Source of the DNA: Frankia alni ACN14a
GTDB lineage: Bacteria; Actinomycetota; Actinomycetes; Frankiales; Frankiaceae
Direction: 5' to 3'
Assembly (NCBI RefSeq): GCF_000058485.1
Contig: NC_008278.1
Coordinates: 7,000,962 to 7,064,961 of the forward strand
Length of the DNA: 64,000 nucleotides
A program made the position numbers and the translations under genes. Below, piece by piece: positions 17,444-30,368 of this stretch. Under the pieces are notes generated by a model. That model had not been told where the DNA came from. It made no database searches and was given only the letters and a program-made list of their open reading frames with translations. Positions within the stretch are counted from its first letter, which is position 1. Each line of letters starts with the position of its first letter.

Positions 17444-18556
17444 ATGCCAGCGCCCACGCACCTGCGCGCCCGAGACATCGAGGAGTTCGGCCGGGAGCTC
17501 GACCGGCTGCGGGCCGAGGTCATCGCGAGCCGCGGCGAGGACGACGCCCGCTACATCCGCCGGGTGATCGCCGCCCAGCGCAGGCTCGAGGTCGGCGGCC
17601 GGACGGTCATGTTCGCGTCCCTGCTGCCACCGGCATGGCTGACCGGCACGACGATGCTCGCCGTCGCCAAGATCCTCGAGAACATGGAGATCGGGCACAA
17701 CGTCCTGCACGGCCAGTGGGACTGGATGCGCGACCCGGACATCCATTCCACCACCTGGGAATGGGACTTCGCCTCACCCGCCGAGCAGTGGCGGCACTCC
17801 CACAACTACGCCCACCACACCTACACGAACGTGCTCGGCCGGGATCGGGATCTCGGGTACGGCATGCTGCGGGTCTCCCCCGAGCAGCCCTGGCACCCCG
17901 TGTACCTGGCCCAGCCCCTCTACAACCTGGGTCTCGCGGCCGTCTTCGAGTACGGCATCGCGATCTACGACGCGGAGATCGACAAGGCGTGGCAGGGCGA
18001 GAAGGGCTGGGGGGAGACGGCGGGCCAGCTCGCACGGGCGCTGCGTAAGGCCGCCCGCCAGGGGCTCAAGGACTACGTGGCGTTCCCGCTGCTGGGCGGT
18101 CCGGCGTTCCTGCCCGTCCTGCTGGGCAACCTCACCGCGAACGTCACCCGCAACGTCTGGGCGCACACCATCATCGTCTGCGGCCACTTCCCGGCGGGCA
18201 CCCGGACCTTCACCGAGGACGAGATCGCCGAGGAGAGCCGGGGCGAGTGGTACCTGCGCCAGCTCCTCGGCTCCGCCAACATCAGCGGCCCGGCGCTTCT
18301 GCATCTGCTGTCCGGCAACCTCAGCCACCAGATCGAACACCACCTCTTCCCGGACCTGCCCAGCAACCGGTACGCGCAGATCGCCCCGCGGGTGCGCGAG
18401 CTGTGTGAACGCTTCGGCCTGCCCTACACCACCGGCTCGCTGCCCCGGCAGACGGCGAGCGTCTGGCGACAGATCACCCGCCTGGCGCTGCCCGGCCCGG
18501 TGCGCTCGGCGACGCGCCGCGGCCGGACCGAACCCGTCGTCCCCCGCGCCGCCTGA
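17444..18556 (+). CDS. Membrane fatty acid (acyl-CoA) desaturase
   Basis: 370 residues. Three histidine boxes for the diiron site are present: GHNVLHGQW, WRHSHNYAHH and LSHQIEHHLFPDLP. Hydrophobic helices lie around VMFASLLPPAWLTGTTML and between the boxes. The enzyme introduces a cis double bond into membrane acyl chains using electrons from the preceding reductase. I chose ATG 17444 because GAGGAG sits eight bases upstream; a GTG at 17411 overlapping the reductase stop would add eleven residues. It resembles DesA3-type enzymes of mycobacteria. Confidence 0.93.
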   Translation: MPAPTHLRARDIEEFGRELDRLRAEVIASRGEDDARYIRRVIAAQRRLEVGGRTVMFASLLPPAWLTGTTMLAVAKILENMEIGHNVLHGQWDWMRDPDIHSTTWEWDFASPAEQWRHSHNYAHHTYTNVLGRDRDLGYGMLRVSPEQPWHPVYLAQPLYNLGLAAVFEYGIAIYDAEIDKAWQGEKGWGETAGQLARALRKAARQGLKDYVAFPLLGGPAFLPVLLGNLTANVTRNVWAHTIIVCGHFPAGTRTFTEDEIAEESRGEWYLRQLLGSANISGPALLHLLSGNLSHQIEHHLFPDLPSNRYAQIAPRVRELCERFGLPYTTGSLPRQTASVWRQITRLALPGPVRSATRRGRTEPVVPRAA

Positions 18557-18628
18557 CCTCCGCCCGAACCTCCGCCCGACGGCCGACCCGGCGGCGCACC
18601 GGCCGGCCTGGAGCCGCCCCCGGCCCGC

Positions 18629-22549
<3,921 letters not shown>

Positions 22550-22701
22550 GGTGCCCGCCCCCTTCCGGGAGCCGCCGCGGTCGATGTCCAGATCCGTTCG
22601 AAGCTTCTGCAGTAGGGTAAGGGTGACAAGACCGGCGTCCCGGCCATACACCCTTGTCCTGGTGAACGGCCAGCGCTCGGGGTGGACAAGGAGACACGGT
22701 C

Positions 22702-25284
22702 GTGGGCTCCGCGCAAGGCAGTGTTGGCCGGTCCGGCCCCGCCGCGGGCATGCTGAACGTCATCGCCGGCCAGCAGCGACAGCTCGCGGAAGCCCGGTCA
22801 CGCAGTGCATCCGACGCCCTGATCGACGTCGCCACCGGAGTGCTCGTCGAACGGCTGCGGTGCTCGGTGGTCGAGGCCGGCGAGCAGCTTCGCAGCCTCG
22901 CCGCCGCGGCCGGAGTGGCCCCGGCCGACCTCGCGGCCGAGGTGCTCGGCCAGGCCCCGGGCGCGTCCCCGCGGCCGGCACTCGACCCCGAGGCCCGCCG
23001 CCGCTCCTGGCTGGCGCAGGCCGCCGTCGGTCACGCCGACGACGGCTGCCCGGTCGCGCAGGCCGTCTACGACGAGGTCCTGGCCCCGCTGGGCGCGGTG
23101 GCCGTGGCCTTCTGGCTGCTGGAGCCGGACGGCGCGCTCGCCCTGGTCGGCGAGGCCGGTCTGAGCCCGCTCGACGCGAGCCGCTGGCAGCGGATCCCGC
23201 CGCAGTTGGACTGCGCCGCCCAGCGCGCCGCCCGCCTCGGCACACCCCAGTGGTGGCCGGCCGGATCCCCGCCGCGGCCAGCGGTCGACCCGACCGGTGC
23301 GGGAGGCACGGTCGGCGCGGGAGGCACGGTCGGGCCGGCCGGCACGCTCGGCGCGGGAGGCACGGTCGGCGCGCGAGGCACGCTCGGCGCGCGAGGCACG
23401 CTCGGGCCGGCCGGTACGGGGGTCGCGGGGGGCACGGACGGGCCACCCCGGCTGGGTCCCTGGCCGGGGGCGCGGGCGGCGTTGCCGTTCCGGCGGGCCG
23501 GCGCCGTCGTGGGCGCCATGGAGATCTGCTGGCCGGCCCCGCAGACGCAGTTCGGCGAGGGGCTGCGGCGCGAACTCGTCGCCCTCGCCGACCTCTGCCT
23601 GCGCAGCCTGCGGCCGGCGAGCGGACCCACCAGCATGCCCGGCCACATGCCCGGCCACACGTCCGGCAACGCGCCCGGCACCTCGCCGACGCAGATCGGT
23701 GACGGCACGCCGACCCTGGCGGCCGGGGTCGCCTGGCTGCCGGCGCTGCTCGACGCCGTGGGCGGGTCTGTGCTGCTCACCCATGCCGAGCGCGCCGACG
23801 ACGGCGAGGTGCTCGACTTCCGCATCGACCACGTCGGCGAGGGCTTCCGGGATCCGGGCGGGCGCCCAAGCGCCGAGCTGCGCGGGCGCGGCCTGCTGGA
23901 GCTCTACCCCCTCCTCGGCGCCGACGCCGGCCTGTTCGGGCGCGCGGTCGAGGTCCTGCGTACCGGCGAGCCGTACCGCGCCGACGGCACCATCCTGCTC
24001 ACCCTGGTCGACGACGTGGTCGTCGGCGAGGAGGTCGACGTGCGCATCGCCCGCCTCTTCGACGGCGTCGCCATCGGCTGGACCGTCGGCGAGGCGAGCG
24101 AGGGCGGGTATTCGCTGCTACGCGCCGTGGAGCGCCTCGGCCGGTTCGGCGCCTGGCAGGAGGAGATCCGCACCGGCGCGGTCCGCTGGACCCGGCACAC
24201 CCACGAGCTGTTCGGCCGGGCCGGCCACACCCCACCCATCCCCCTCGACGATCTCCACACGCACGTCCATCCCCAGGACCGGGCGGCCGTCGACCAGCTC
24301 CGTGACGCGCTGCTGCGGCTGAAGCGCTCGGTCACCGTCTCCTTCCGGGTCCTGCTTCCCGACGGGACGATGCGCCAGCTTCGCGCGCTCGCCGAGCCCG
24401 TGACCGACACCGCCGGGACGCTGGTCGCGGTCCGCGGCGTCTACCAGGACCTGACGAGCCACTACCGCACGCAGGTCGTCCTCGACGCCACCCGCCACCA
24501 GCTCGCCGACTCCGAGGCGCGGGCCGCCGGCCAGCACCGCCTCGCGCTGACCCTGCAGCAGTCGCTGCTGCCCGGCTCGGACGAGGCCGTCGAGGCCAGC
24601 GGGCTCGCCGTCGCCGTCCGCTACCGCCCCGCCGAACAGGAACACCTCGTCGGCGGCGACTGGTACGACGCCGTCACCCTCCCCGGCGGGGACGTCCTGC
24701 TCGTCGTCGGCGACGTCGCGGGCCACAGCATCCGGACCGTCTCCGGCATGGTCACCCTGCGCAACAGCCTTCGCGGCCTGGCCGTCACCGGCGCGGGACC
24801 CGCGCAGCTGCTGCACTGGCTCAACCGGGTCACCTACCATCTGACGGACGACATCACCGCGACCGTCGTCTGCGGCCTGTACCGGCCGTCGGACCACACG
24901 CTGCGGTGGGCCCGCGCGGGGCATCTGCCCCCGGTCCTCGTCCACGGCGGGTCCGCCAGCACGCTGCCGCAGCCGGACGGCCTGCTGCTCGGCGTCGAGC
25001 CCGACGCGGCCTACGAGGAGGCGGTCCACCATCTGGCCCCCGAGGACATCCTCCTGCTGTTCACCGACGGTCTCATCGAACGCCGCGGCACCGGGCTGGA
25101 CACCTCCCTGGCCGCCCTACTGCGGATCGCCGCCCAGCGCCAGCCCGACGTCGCCCGGCAGGCCGACCATGTCCTCGCACACACCAGGCCCGACACCGAC
25201 GACGACACCTGCCTCATCGTCATCCAGCGCCGCGACCGCCGTGCCCCCGCGCCCCAACCAGCGTCTGCCCGGCCCACTCGGTAA
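22702..25284 (+). CDS. ANTAR-PAS-SpoIIE multidomain phosphatase
   Basis: 860 residues. An ANTAR-like RNA-binding helix bundle is at the N-terminus ([20 protein letters not shown]), then a GAF-type domain, an 18-bp-repeat-coded Gly/Thr linker near residues 200-245, a PAS/PAC pair ([20 protein letters not shown]), a short coiled coil and a C-terminal SpoIIE/PP2C phosphatase ([40 protein letters not shown]). Such proteins dephosphorylate anti-sigma-factor antagonists. GTG 22702 has AAGGAGA ten bases upstream. It shares a promoter region with the hybrid kinase; together they look like one stress-signalling module. ANTAR at the N-terminus is the reverse of the usual order. Confidence 0.88.
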   Translation: MGSAQGSVGRSGPAAGMLNVIAGQQRQLAEARSRSASDALIDVATGVLVERLRCSVVEAGEQLRSLAAAAGVAPADLAAEVLGQAPGASPRPALDPEARRRSWLAQAAVGHADDGCPVAQAVYDEVLAPLGAVAVAFWLLEPDGALALVGEAGLSPLDASRWQRIPPQLDCAAQRAARLGTPQWWPAGSPPRPAVDPTGAGGTVGAGGTVGPAGTLGAGGTVGARGTLGARGTLGPAGTGVAGGTDGPPRLGPWPGARAALPFRRAGAVVGAMEICWPAPQTQFGEGLRRELVALADLCLRSLRPASGPTSMPGHMPGHTSGNAPGTSPTQIGDGTPTLAAGVAWLPALLDAVGGSVLLTHAERADDGEVLDFRIDHVGEGFRDPGGRPSAELRGRGLLELYPLLGADAGLFGRAVEVLRTGEPYRADGTILLTLVDDVVVGEEVDVRIARLFDGVAIGWTVGEASEGGYSLLRAVERLGRFGAWQEEIRTGAVRWTRHTHELFGRAGHTPPIPLDDLHTHVHPQDRAAVDQLRDALLRLKRSVTVSFRVLLPDGTMRQLRALAEPVTDTAGTLVAVRGVYQDLTSHYRTQVVLDATRHQLADSEARAAGQHRLALTLQQSLLPGSDEAVEASGLAVAVRYRPAEQEHLVGGDWYDAVTLPGGDVLLVVGDVAGHSIRTVSGMVTLRNSLRGLAVTGAGPAQLLHWLNRVTYHLTDDITATVVCGLYRPSDHTLRWARAGHLPPVLVHGGSASTLPQPDGLLLGVEPDAAYEEAVHHLAPEDILLLFTDGLIERRGTGLDTSLAALLRIAAQRQPDVARQADHVLAHTRPDTDDDTCLIVIQRRDRRAPAPQPASARPTR
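23296..23436. repeat. 18-bp tandem array coding Gly-rich linker
   Basis: About eight variants of an 18-bp unit (ggcgcgggaggcacggtc and relatives), encoding six-residue [12 protein letters not shown] and GARGTL units. It joins the GAF-like and PAS-like parts of the ANTAR phosphatase. Confidence 0.9.
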
Positions 25285-25446
25285 CGCCCGCTCGCGGGGT
25301 AACGGGCGCTCGCGGGGTAAAGCCCGCTCGCGGGGTAACAGGCGCTCGCGGGGTAACAGGCGCTCGCGGGGTCAAGGGCTCGCCGGGCAACAGCCGCTCG
25401 CGGGGTAACAGCCGCTCGCCGGGTAAAGGCCGGCTCGCCGGGTGAC
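25279..25446. repeat. 18-bp tandem array starting at a stop codon
   Basis: Units of the form cgctcgcggggtaacagg recur with GTAA-like steps at 25281, 25299, 25317, 25335, 25353, 25371, about 25388, 25405, 25423 and 25441. The first GTAA contains the stop codon of the ANTAR phosphatase, so most later units carry an in-frame TAA. It is noncoding beyond that point. Confidence 0.92.
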
Positions 25447-25760
25447 TCCTGACCTGCCCGACAACTCCCGGCCCCCGGAAGACCCGCGACGCCCGGAGAA
25501 CCGGGTAACCATTCGTGCACGGAAACGTGCCGAGGCTTCGGCACGGTTTTCGGCCGAAAAACCGTGCCGAAGCCTCGGCATGATCTGGCCGCGATCTGGC
25601 CGAGATCCGGACCGGCAGGCGGCGGCGGCCGGGGCCCGTGCCGACCGGGTCGGCCGCCGAGTGCCCCAGGGTTCACGAAGCTGGACACACGGTTCAGGCC
25701 CGGCGCGCCGGGCGGCGGTGCGGCGTGTGTCGGGCCTTCGATTCTGAGACGGTCGCGCCC
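25285..25760. other. Intergenic region with array and hairpin
   Basis: 476 bases. It holds the 18-bp array, the long hairpin at 25528-25580 and then about 180 bases that must include the promoter of the polyketide cluster. No gene seen. Confidence 0.5.
25528..25580. terminator. Very long near-perfect hairpin, probable terminator
   Basis: Left arm 25528-25553 and right arm 25554-25580 are reverse complements with a single extra A, and they abut with no spacer. The arm itself contains a shorter palindrome (gccgaggcttcggc). Located 244 bases past the ANTAR phosphatase and before the UbiA unit, it would stop transcription from either side. Confidence 0.7.
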
Positions 25761-26729
25761 ATGCCAGGACCGGTCAGCCGCGCGGTCGCAGGAACGCCCA
25801 GGCGAGCAACCCTGCGAGCGGTCAGGCAAACGGCCACGGAAGCAGGCCGGCAAGCAGCCACCGGAAGGGCCACGGAAGCAGGCCGGCAGGCAGCCACGGG
25901 AGCGGCGCCCCGGTTGGCAGGGGGGCGAATCGTCGCGCTGGTGCGAGCCTGTCATCCGGAGCCGACGGTCGCGGTGACGCTGTTCGCGACGGCGCTCGCG
26001 GCCGCCGGCGGTCGCACGAGGGCCGGGGTCGTCGCGGTGGCGACGGCGGTCGGGACCGGTCAGCTGTCGGTCGGCTGGGGCAATGACCTCGTTGACCGTG
26101 GCCGGGACGCCGCCGGCGGCCGGACGGACAAGCCGATCGTCGTCGACGGCCTGGCGCCGGGGACGGTCGCCGGGGCCACTGCCGCAGCGCTGGTCGCGTG
26201 CGTGCCGTTGTCCTTCCTCTCCGGCGGACGGGCGGGGTCGGCCCATCTCGCCGCGGTCGCGGGTGGGTGGGCGTACAACCTCGGGCTGAAGGCGACGCCG
26301 CTGTCCGTCGCCCCCTATGCCGTCTCGTTCGCGCTGCTGCCCGCCTCCGTCGTCCTCGGACTGCCCGGCCACCCCACGCCGCCGTGGTGGCTGCCGCTGG
26401 CGGGGGCGCTGCTCGGCTCGGGCGCCCACTTCGCCAACGTCCTGCCGGACCTCGACGCCGACGCCCGCACGGGGGTGCGCGGGCTGCCGCAGCGCCTCGG
26501 CCCGGCCGGTGTGCGCGCGTCGGCGGCGTTGCTGCTCGCGGCGGGCTCCGTCGTCGCGGTGCTCGGCCCGGGGGACCCGCGGGGCTGGCAGGTGGGCGCG
26601 CTGGCCGCGGTGAGCGGGTTGACCGGGCTCGGCCTGCGCCTCGGCGACCGGCAGGCCTTCCGCGCCGCGATGGCGGTCGCCGCGATCGACGTCGCGCTCG
26701 TCGCCGCCGCCGGCACCCGCCCGGCCTGA
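25761..26729 (+). CDS. UbiA-family prenyltransferase
   Basis: 322 residues. The first aspartate motif is NDLVDRGRDAAGG and the second is NVLPDLDADARTG, both needed to bind Mg-prenyl diphosphate. About eight hydrophobic helices fill residues 60-320. Enzymes of this family move a prenyl group onto an aromatic acceptor in the membrane. Near the N-terminus the phrase AGRQAATG is repeated 12 residues apart (36-bp duplication). The ATG at 25761 is chosen; the frame extends upstream into Arg-rich noncoding sequence. It heads the cluster with methyltransferase, acyl-CoA dehydrogenase and type III PKS, whose aromatic product is the probable acceptor (inference). Confidence 0.88.
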   Translation: MPGPVSRAVAGTPRRATLRAVRQTATEAGRQAATGRATEAGRQAATGAAPRLAGGRIVALVRACHPEPTVAVTLFATALAAAGGRTRAGVVAVATAVGTGQLSVGWGNDLVDRGRDAAGGRTDKPIVVDGLAPGTVAGATAAALVACVPLSFLSGGRAGSAHLAAVAGGWAYNLGLKATPLSVAPYAVSFALLPASVVLGLPGHPTPPWWLPLAGALLGSGAHFANVLPDLDADARTGVRGLPQRLGPAGVRASAALLLAAGSVVAVLGPGDPRGWQVGALAAVSGLTGLGLRLGDRQAFRAAMAVAAIDVALVAAAGTRPA

Positions 26730-26732
26730 CGC

Positions 26733-26811
26733 CGACGCCGACACCGGCACCGGCACCGGCACCGGCAGGCCAGCCGACACCGTGCAGGCCAGCCGACACC
26801 GTGCAGGTCAT
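26733..26811. repeat. Short tandem repeats after UbiA gene
   Basis: A six-base run (caccgg repeated four times) at about 26740-26766, followed by two copies of gcaggccagccgacaccgt at 26765-26803. It begins within a few bases of the UbiA stop codon. Confidence 0.8.
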
Positions 26812-26828
26812 TGGATCGGGGCTGGGCG

Positions 26829-27719
26829 ATGATTACCCTGAGCGCTACTCAGAGCACAGACTGCGTCGGACCGGTCGCCATGTCAGCCGCGGACAACGGA
26901 TTCTCCAGACCAACGGGGAGACATGTGGACAGGTCGACGGGCCGACCGGCATCGATCCCGACCGGCACCGTGGTCGCGGGGCGGCGCAGACCACGGCGGG
27001 CCCGCAACGATCCCGCCCAGTACGACGATCTTGCCGCCGAGTGGTGGCCGACGCACGGGCGGTTCGCCGCGTTGCGCTGGCTCGCCGAGGCCCGTGGCCG
27101 GCTCATCCCGGACCCGCCCGAGCCCGGCGCCGCGCTGCTCGACCTCGCCTGCGGCGCCGGGCTGCTCTCCCTGGCCCTGACGGGCCGGCTCGCCGGCTGG
27201 CGGCACGTCGGCGTCGACCTGTCCTCGCCGGCGTTGCGGCAGGCCGCCGGGCACGGTGTCACGGCGATCCAGGCCGACGTGCTGCGCCTGCCGTTCCGGG
27301 ACAGGCAGTTCCCCTGCGTCGTCGCCGGCGAGCTGTTCGAGCACCTCGAGGATCTGGACGCGGCCTGCGCGGCGATCGCGCGGGTGCTGGCCCCGGGCGG
27401 GACGCTCGTCATCGACACGCTCGCCGACACGCTGTTCTGCCGGGTGGCCCTGGTGGGCGTCGCCGAACGCCTTCCCGGGGGGCCGCCGCCGCGCATCCAC
27501 GATCCTCGGCTGCTCGTCGCGCCCGACCGGTTGGCCCGCGCGCTGGGCGGCTGCGGCATCGAGATGACGGTCGTGGGCGGCCTTCGCCCCTCGCTCGTCG
27601 ACTATGCCCGCTGGCTGGCCCGCCGGGCCGACTCGGTGCGGATGCTGCCGACCGGCTCCACCGCCGGCGTCTACCAGGCGGTCGGAACCAGGATCGAGAC
27701 CGGGAGGGACGACCTGTGA
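26829..27719 (+). CDS. SAM-dependent methyltransferase (UbiG-like)
   Basis: About 296 residues. SAM-binding motif I is LLDLACGAGLLSLAL, motif II region VGVDLSSPALRQA, and post-motif VVAGELFEHLEDLD; the late region LVVAPDRLARALGGCGIE resembles UbiG/Coq3 O-methyltransferases. The start is uncertain: ATG 26829 has GGGG nearby, ATG 26880 is also possible, and the first ~65 residues are not conserved-looking. Its TGA overlaps the GTG of the acyl-CoA dehydrogenase, so it is translationally coupled. Likely methylates the phenolic product of the cluster. Confidence 0.87.
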   Translation: MITLSATQSTDCVGPVAMSAADNGFSRPTGRHVDRSTGRPASIPTGTVVAGRRRPRRARNDPAQYDDLAAEWWPTHGRFAALRWLAEARGRLIPDPPEPGAALLDLACGAGLLSLALTGRLAGWRHVGVDLSSPALRQAAGHGVTAIQADVLRLPFRDRQFPCVVAGELFEHLEDLDAACAAIARVLAPGGTLVIDTLADTLFCRVALVGVAERLPGGPPPRIHDPRLLVAPDRLARALGGCGIEMTVVGGLRPSLVDYARWLARRADSVRMLPTGSTAGVYQAVGTRIETGRDDL

Positions 27720-28966
27720 ACGCCACGATCCCGGCACCTCGCGGCCCCGCCGTGGACGGCGCGCGGCTCGCCGGGAGCGTCGTCGACGCGCTCGCCGCCC
27801 GTGCCGGCGCCGCCGACCGGGACGGGGAGCTGCCCGGCGCCGACCTCGACGACCTGCGCGCCGCCGGGCTTTTCGGCCTGCTGGTTCCCGCCCGGCTCGG
27901 CGGGGCCGGCGGCGGCTTCGCCGACTGGGCCGACGCGGCGCGGGTGCTCGCCGCGGGCAGCGGCGCGACCGCCCTGGTGCTGAACATGCACACCTCGGTC
28001 GTGGGCGCGTTGGCCGGGACGCCCGACGGGCTCGCCCGCACGATGGGGGCACCGGAGTCGTTCTTCGCCGCGCGCGACCGCATGCTGGCCCGCGCCGCGG
28101 CCGGGGAGTTCATCGCCGTCGCGATGAGCGAGCGGGGCGCCGGGTCCCGGCTGTCCGAGCTGAGGACCCGCTACCGGCGCGAGGACGGGGGCTACCGCAT
28201 CACCGGGGTCAAGTCGTTCTGCTCGGGGGCGTCCCACGCGGACGTCTACTTCGTCGCCGCCCGCGCCGAGGACGCGGCACCGGACGCGGCACCGGACGCC
28301 GACGGCGGGGCCGCGCGGATCAGTCATTTTCTCGTCCCGCGTGGGGCCGGGGTGAGCGTCGAGCCGGCCTGGGACACCCTCGGCATGCGGGGCACCGGCA
28401 GCCACGATGTGCGCTTCGACGTCCGGGTGCCGGCGGAGGCGCTCGTCGGCGGTCTGGAGGGGCTCAGCTCGCTGGTGGCGCAGGTCATGCCGCAGTGGCT
28501 GGTCGCCTCCTACGCCGCCGTCTACGCCGGGGTCGGCCGGGCCGCGTTCGACGCGGGGGTCGCGCACGCCCGCGCCAGGCGCACGGCCGGGATGCCGGGC
28601 GGCCTCGCGGCGCTGCCCGCCGTGCGGGCCCGGTTCGGCCATGCCGACGCGGCACTGGCCGCGCTGGACGCGGTGGTCGACGAGTGCGCGCGCCGGGTCG
28701 ACGCCGACCCGGGCTCGGCGTCGACGAACCGGTGGGTGTGGCGAGCCAAGCTGCTCGCCGGCCGGACGGCGCAGGACGTCGCCGCCTCGGTCGTCGAGGC
28801 GTGCGGAACCGCCGTCACCCGCCGCGGGCACCCGCTCGAACGGCTCTACCGCGACGCCCGCTGCGGGTCCCTGCAGCCCGCGACGACCGACGTCTGCGCC
28901 GACTGGCTGGGGCTCGCGGCACTCGGCGGCGACCCGGAGGCGGACGCGGACGTGGCCCGGTGGTGA
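27716..28966 (+). CDS. Acyl-CoA dehydrogenase-family flavoprotein
   Basis: 416 residues. The order of N-terminal helical, middle beta and C-terminal helical domains is recognisable: ELPGADLDDLRAAGLFG, then AMSERGAGSRLSELRT (flavin-binding segment, usually TEPxxGSD) and FCSGASHADVYFVAARA, then the C-terminal RTAQDVAASVVEACG. A catalytic Glu cannot be placed with confidence, so it may be a monooxygenase-like or dehydrogenase-like member. It starts with GTG inside the stop of the methyltransferase (GTGA overlap), and ends in the start of the PKS gene, indicating co-translation. Confidence 0.86.
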   Translation: MNATIPAPRGPAVDGARLAGSVVDALAARAGAADRDGELPGADLDDLRAAGLFGLLVPARLGGAGGGFADWADAARVLAAGSGATALVLNMHTSVVGALAGTPDGLARTMGAPESFFAARDRMLARAAAGEFIAVAMSERGAGSRLSELRTRYRREDGGYRITGVKSFCSGASHADVYFVAARAEDAAPDAAPDADGGAARISHFLVPRGAGVSVEPAWDTLGMRGTGSHDVRFDVRVPAEALVGGLEGLSSLVAQVMPQWLVASYAAVYAGVGRAAFDAGVAHARARRTAGMPGGLAALPAVRARFGHADAALAALDAVVDECARRVDADPGSASTNRWVWRAKLLAGRTAQDVAASVVEACGTAVTRRGHPLERLYRDARCGSLQPATTDVCADWLGLAALGGDPEADADVARW

Positions 28967-30111
28967 GCGCGCGGACGCCGAGCGCGCGGACGCCGAGCGC
29001 GCGGACGCCGAGCGCGCGGACGCCGAGCGCGCGGACGCCCAGCACCAGGACGCCCAGCACCGGGACGTTGAGCGCCGCCGTCATCACGGGCATGGGCGCC
29101 GCGTTTCCCGGCTCCCTTGACCAGCAGAGCCTGTGGGACGAGGTCTTCGAACGGCGGTACCGGGGTGACCGGCTGGCCCGCCGGCTGTTCCTCGGCGCCG
29201 GGGTGCGGACCCGGCACGGGGTGGTGGATCCGCGGCGGGAGGACGTCAGCGGCTGGTCGACGGCCGCGCGGATGCGTCGCTACGTCGACGAGGCGCCCGC
29301 GCTGGGCGGTCGCGCCGTGCGGGGCGCGCTGGCGGACGCCGGGCTGAGCGCCGCCGAGGTCGGGCTGTTCGTCGTCGTCTCCTGCACCGGCTACGCGACG
29401 CCGGGCCTGGACATCCAGCTCGCCCGCGAGCTCGGCATGCCGGCCTCGGTGCGCCGCCTGCTGATCGGGCACATGGGCTGCTACGGCGCCATTCCGGGGA
29501 TGGGCGCGGCGGCGGACTTCGTCCGGGCCCGCCGGCTGCCCGCGCTCGTGCTGTGTGTGGAACTGACCTCCCTGCACATCCAGCCCGAGCAGCCACATCG
29601 GGATCTGGAACAGGTCGTCGCGCACGCCCTGTTCGGCGACGCCGCCGCGGCGATCGTGCTCGTCCCCGACGCCGCCCACGGCCTGGAGGTGCTCGACACC
29701 ACCGCCGCCACCGCCCCGGGCAGCGAGGACCTGATGACCTGGCACGTCACCGACCACGGCTTCCGCATGGGGCTGTCCCGCGAGGTGCCCGACGTCCTCG
29801 CGAAGCACGTCGAGGAGGCGACGGCGTCGCTGCTCGACCCGTTCACCGCGGACCGCGGCGACGTCGCGGGCTGGGCCGTGCATCCCGGCGGGCCGCGCAT
29901 CATCGACGTCGTCGAGGAACGCCTCGGCCTCGCTGCGGCGCAGACCGCCGTGGCCCGCCGGGTGCTAGCGACCCGGGGGAACTGCTCGTCGGGCACCGTC
30001 CTGCTCGTCCTCGACCAGATCCGCGGGGGCCTCGCCGCCGGGGCGACCGCCGTCGCGATGGCGTTCGGCCCCGGCCTGACCCTCTGCCTCGCCGCGCTGC
30101 GCCGCAGGTAG
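28963..30111 (+). CDS. Type III polyketide synthase
   Basis: 382 residues. The catalytic triad is complete: Cys173 in GHMGCYGAIPGM, His307 in GWAVHPGGPRIID and Asn340 in TRGNCSSGTVL. Chalcone-synthase-like enzymes condense a CoA starter with malonyl-CoA and cyclise the chain to a phenol, resorcinol or pyrone. The first ~35 residues are a tandem SARTP repeat absent from ordinary type III PKSs, coded by a 15-bp array. The GTG at 28963 overlaps the stop of the acyl-CoA dehydrogenase. With UbiA and methyltransferase partners a prenylated, methylated aromatic polyketide is expected (inference). Confidence 0.95.
   Translation: MSARTPSARTPSARTPSARTPSARTPSTRTPSTGTLSAAVITGMGAAFPGSLDQQSLWDEVFERRYRGDRLARRLFLGAGVRTRHGVVDPRREDVSGWSTAARMRRYVDEAPALGGRAVRGALADAGLSAAEVGLFVVVSCTGYATPGLDIQLARELGMPASVRRLLIGHMGCYGAIPGMGAAADFVRARRLPALVLCVELTSLHIQPEQPHRDLEQVVAHALFGDAAAAIVLVPDAAHGLEVLDTTAATAPGSEDLMTWHVTDHGFRMGLSREVPDVLAKHVEEATASLLDPFTADRGDVAGWAVHPGGPRIIDVVEERLGLAAAQTAVARRVLATRGNCSSGTVLLVLDQIRGGLAAGATAVAMAFGPGLTLCLAALRRR
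28965..29060. repeat. 15-bp tandem array at the start of the PKS gene
   Basis: Unit gagcgcgcggacgcc repeated about five times, then two diverged copies. It starts within the stop codon of the preceding gene and codes five-residue Ser-Ala-Arg-Thr-Pro units. Confidence 0.95.
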
Positions 30112-30368
30112 CGGCAGCCCTCCCCGGAGCGGGTCACAACGAGTCACAGAGACTCATCTGCGCACAAATTTCGTCCAACATGCCGTGTGTACGGACTTTT
30201 TCGATGCTAACGTCCGTATCCGCGCAGCCATGACGGCTGCGACCTGGCTCCTGACCTCGGAAAACAGCCGCGGATGCGCGCCTGCTCGCGTGGGCTGCCG
30301 CCGACCACCGGCCGCCCCGTGCCGGTCGTCTCGGGGGCGCAGGCCGTCTCGCACCAGGAGAGGATCTG

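Noticed and set aside
25279-25446. Could the repeated units be a CRISPR array?
   Set aside because: Units are 18 bp head-to-tail with no spacers, and no cas gene is present.
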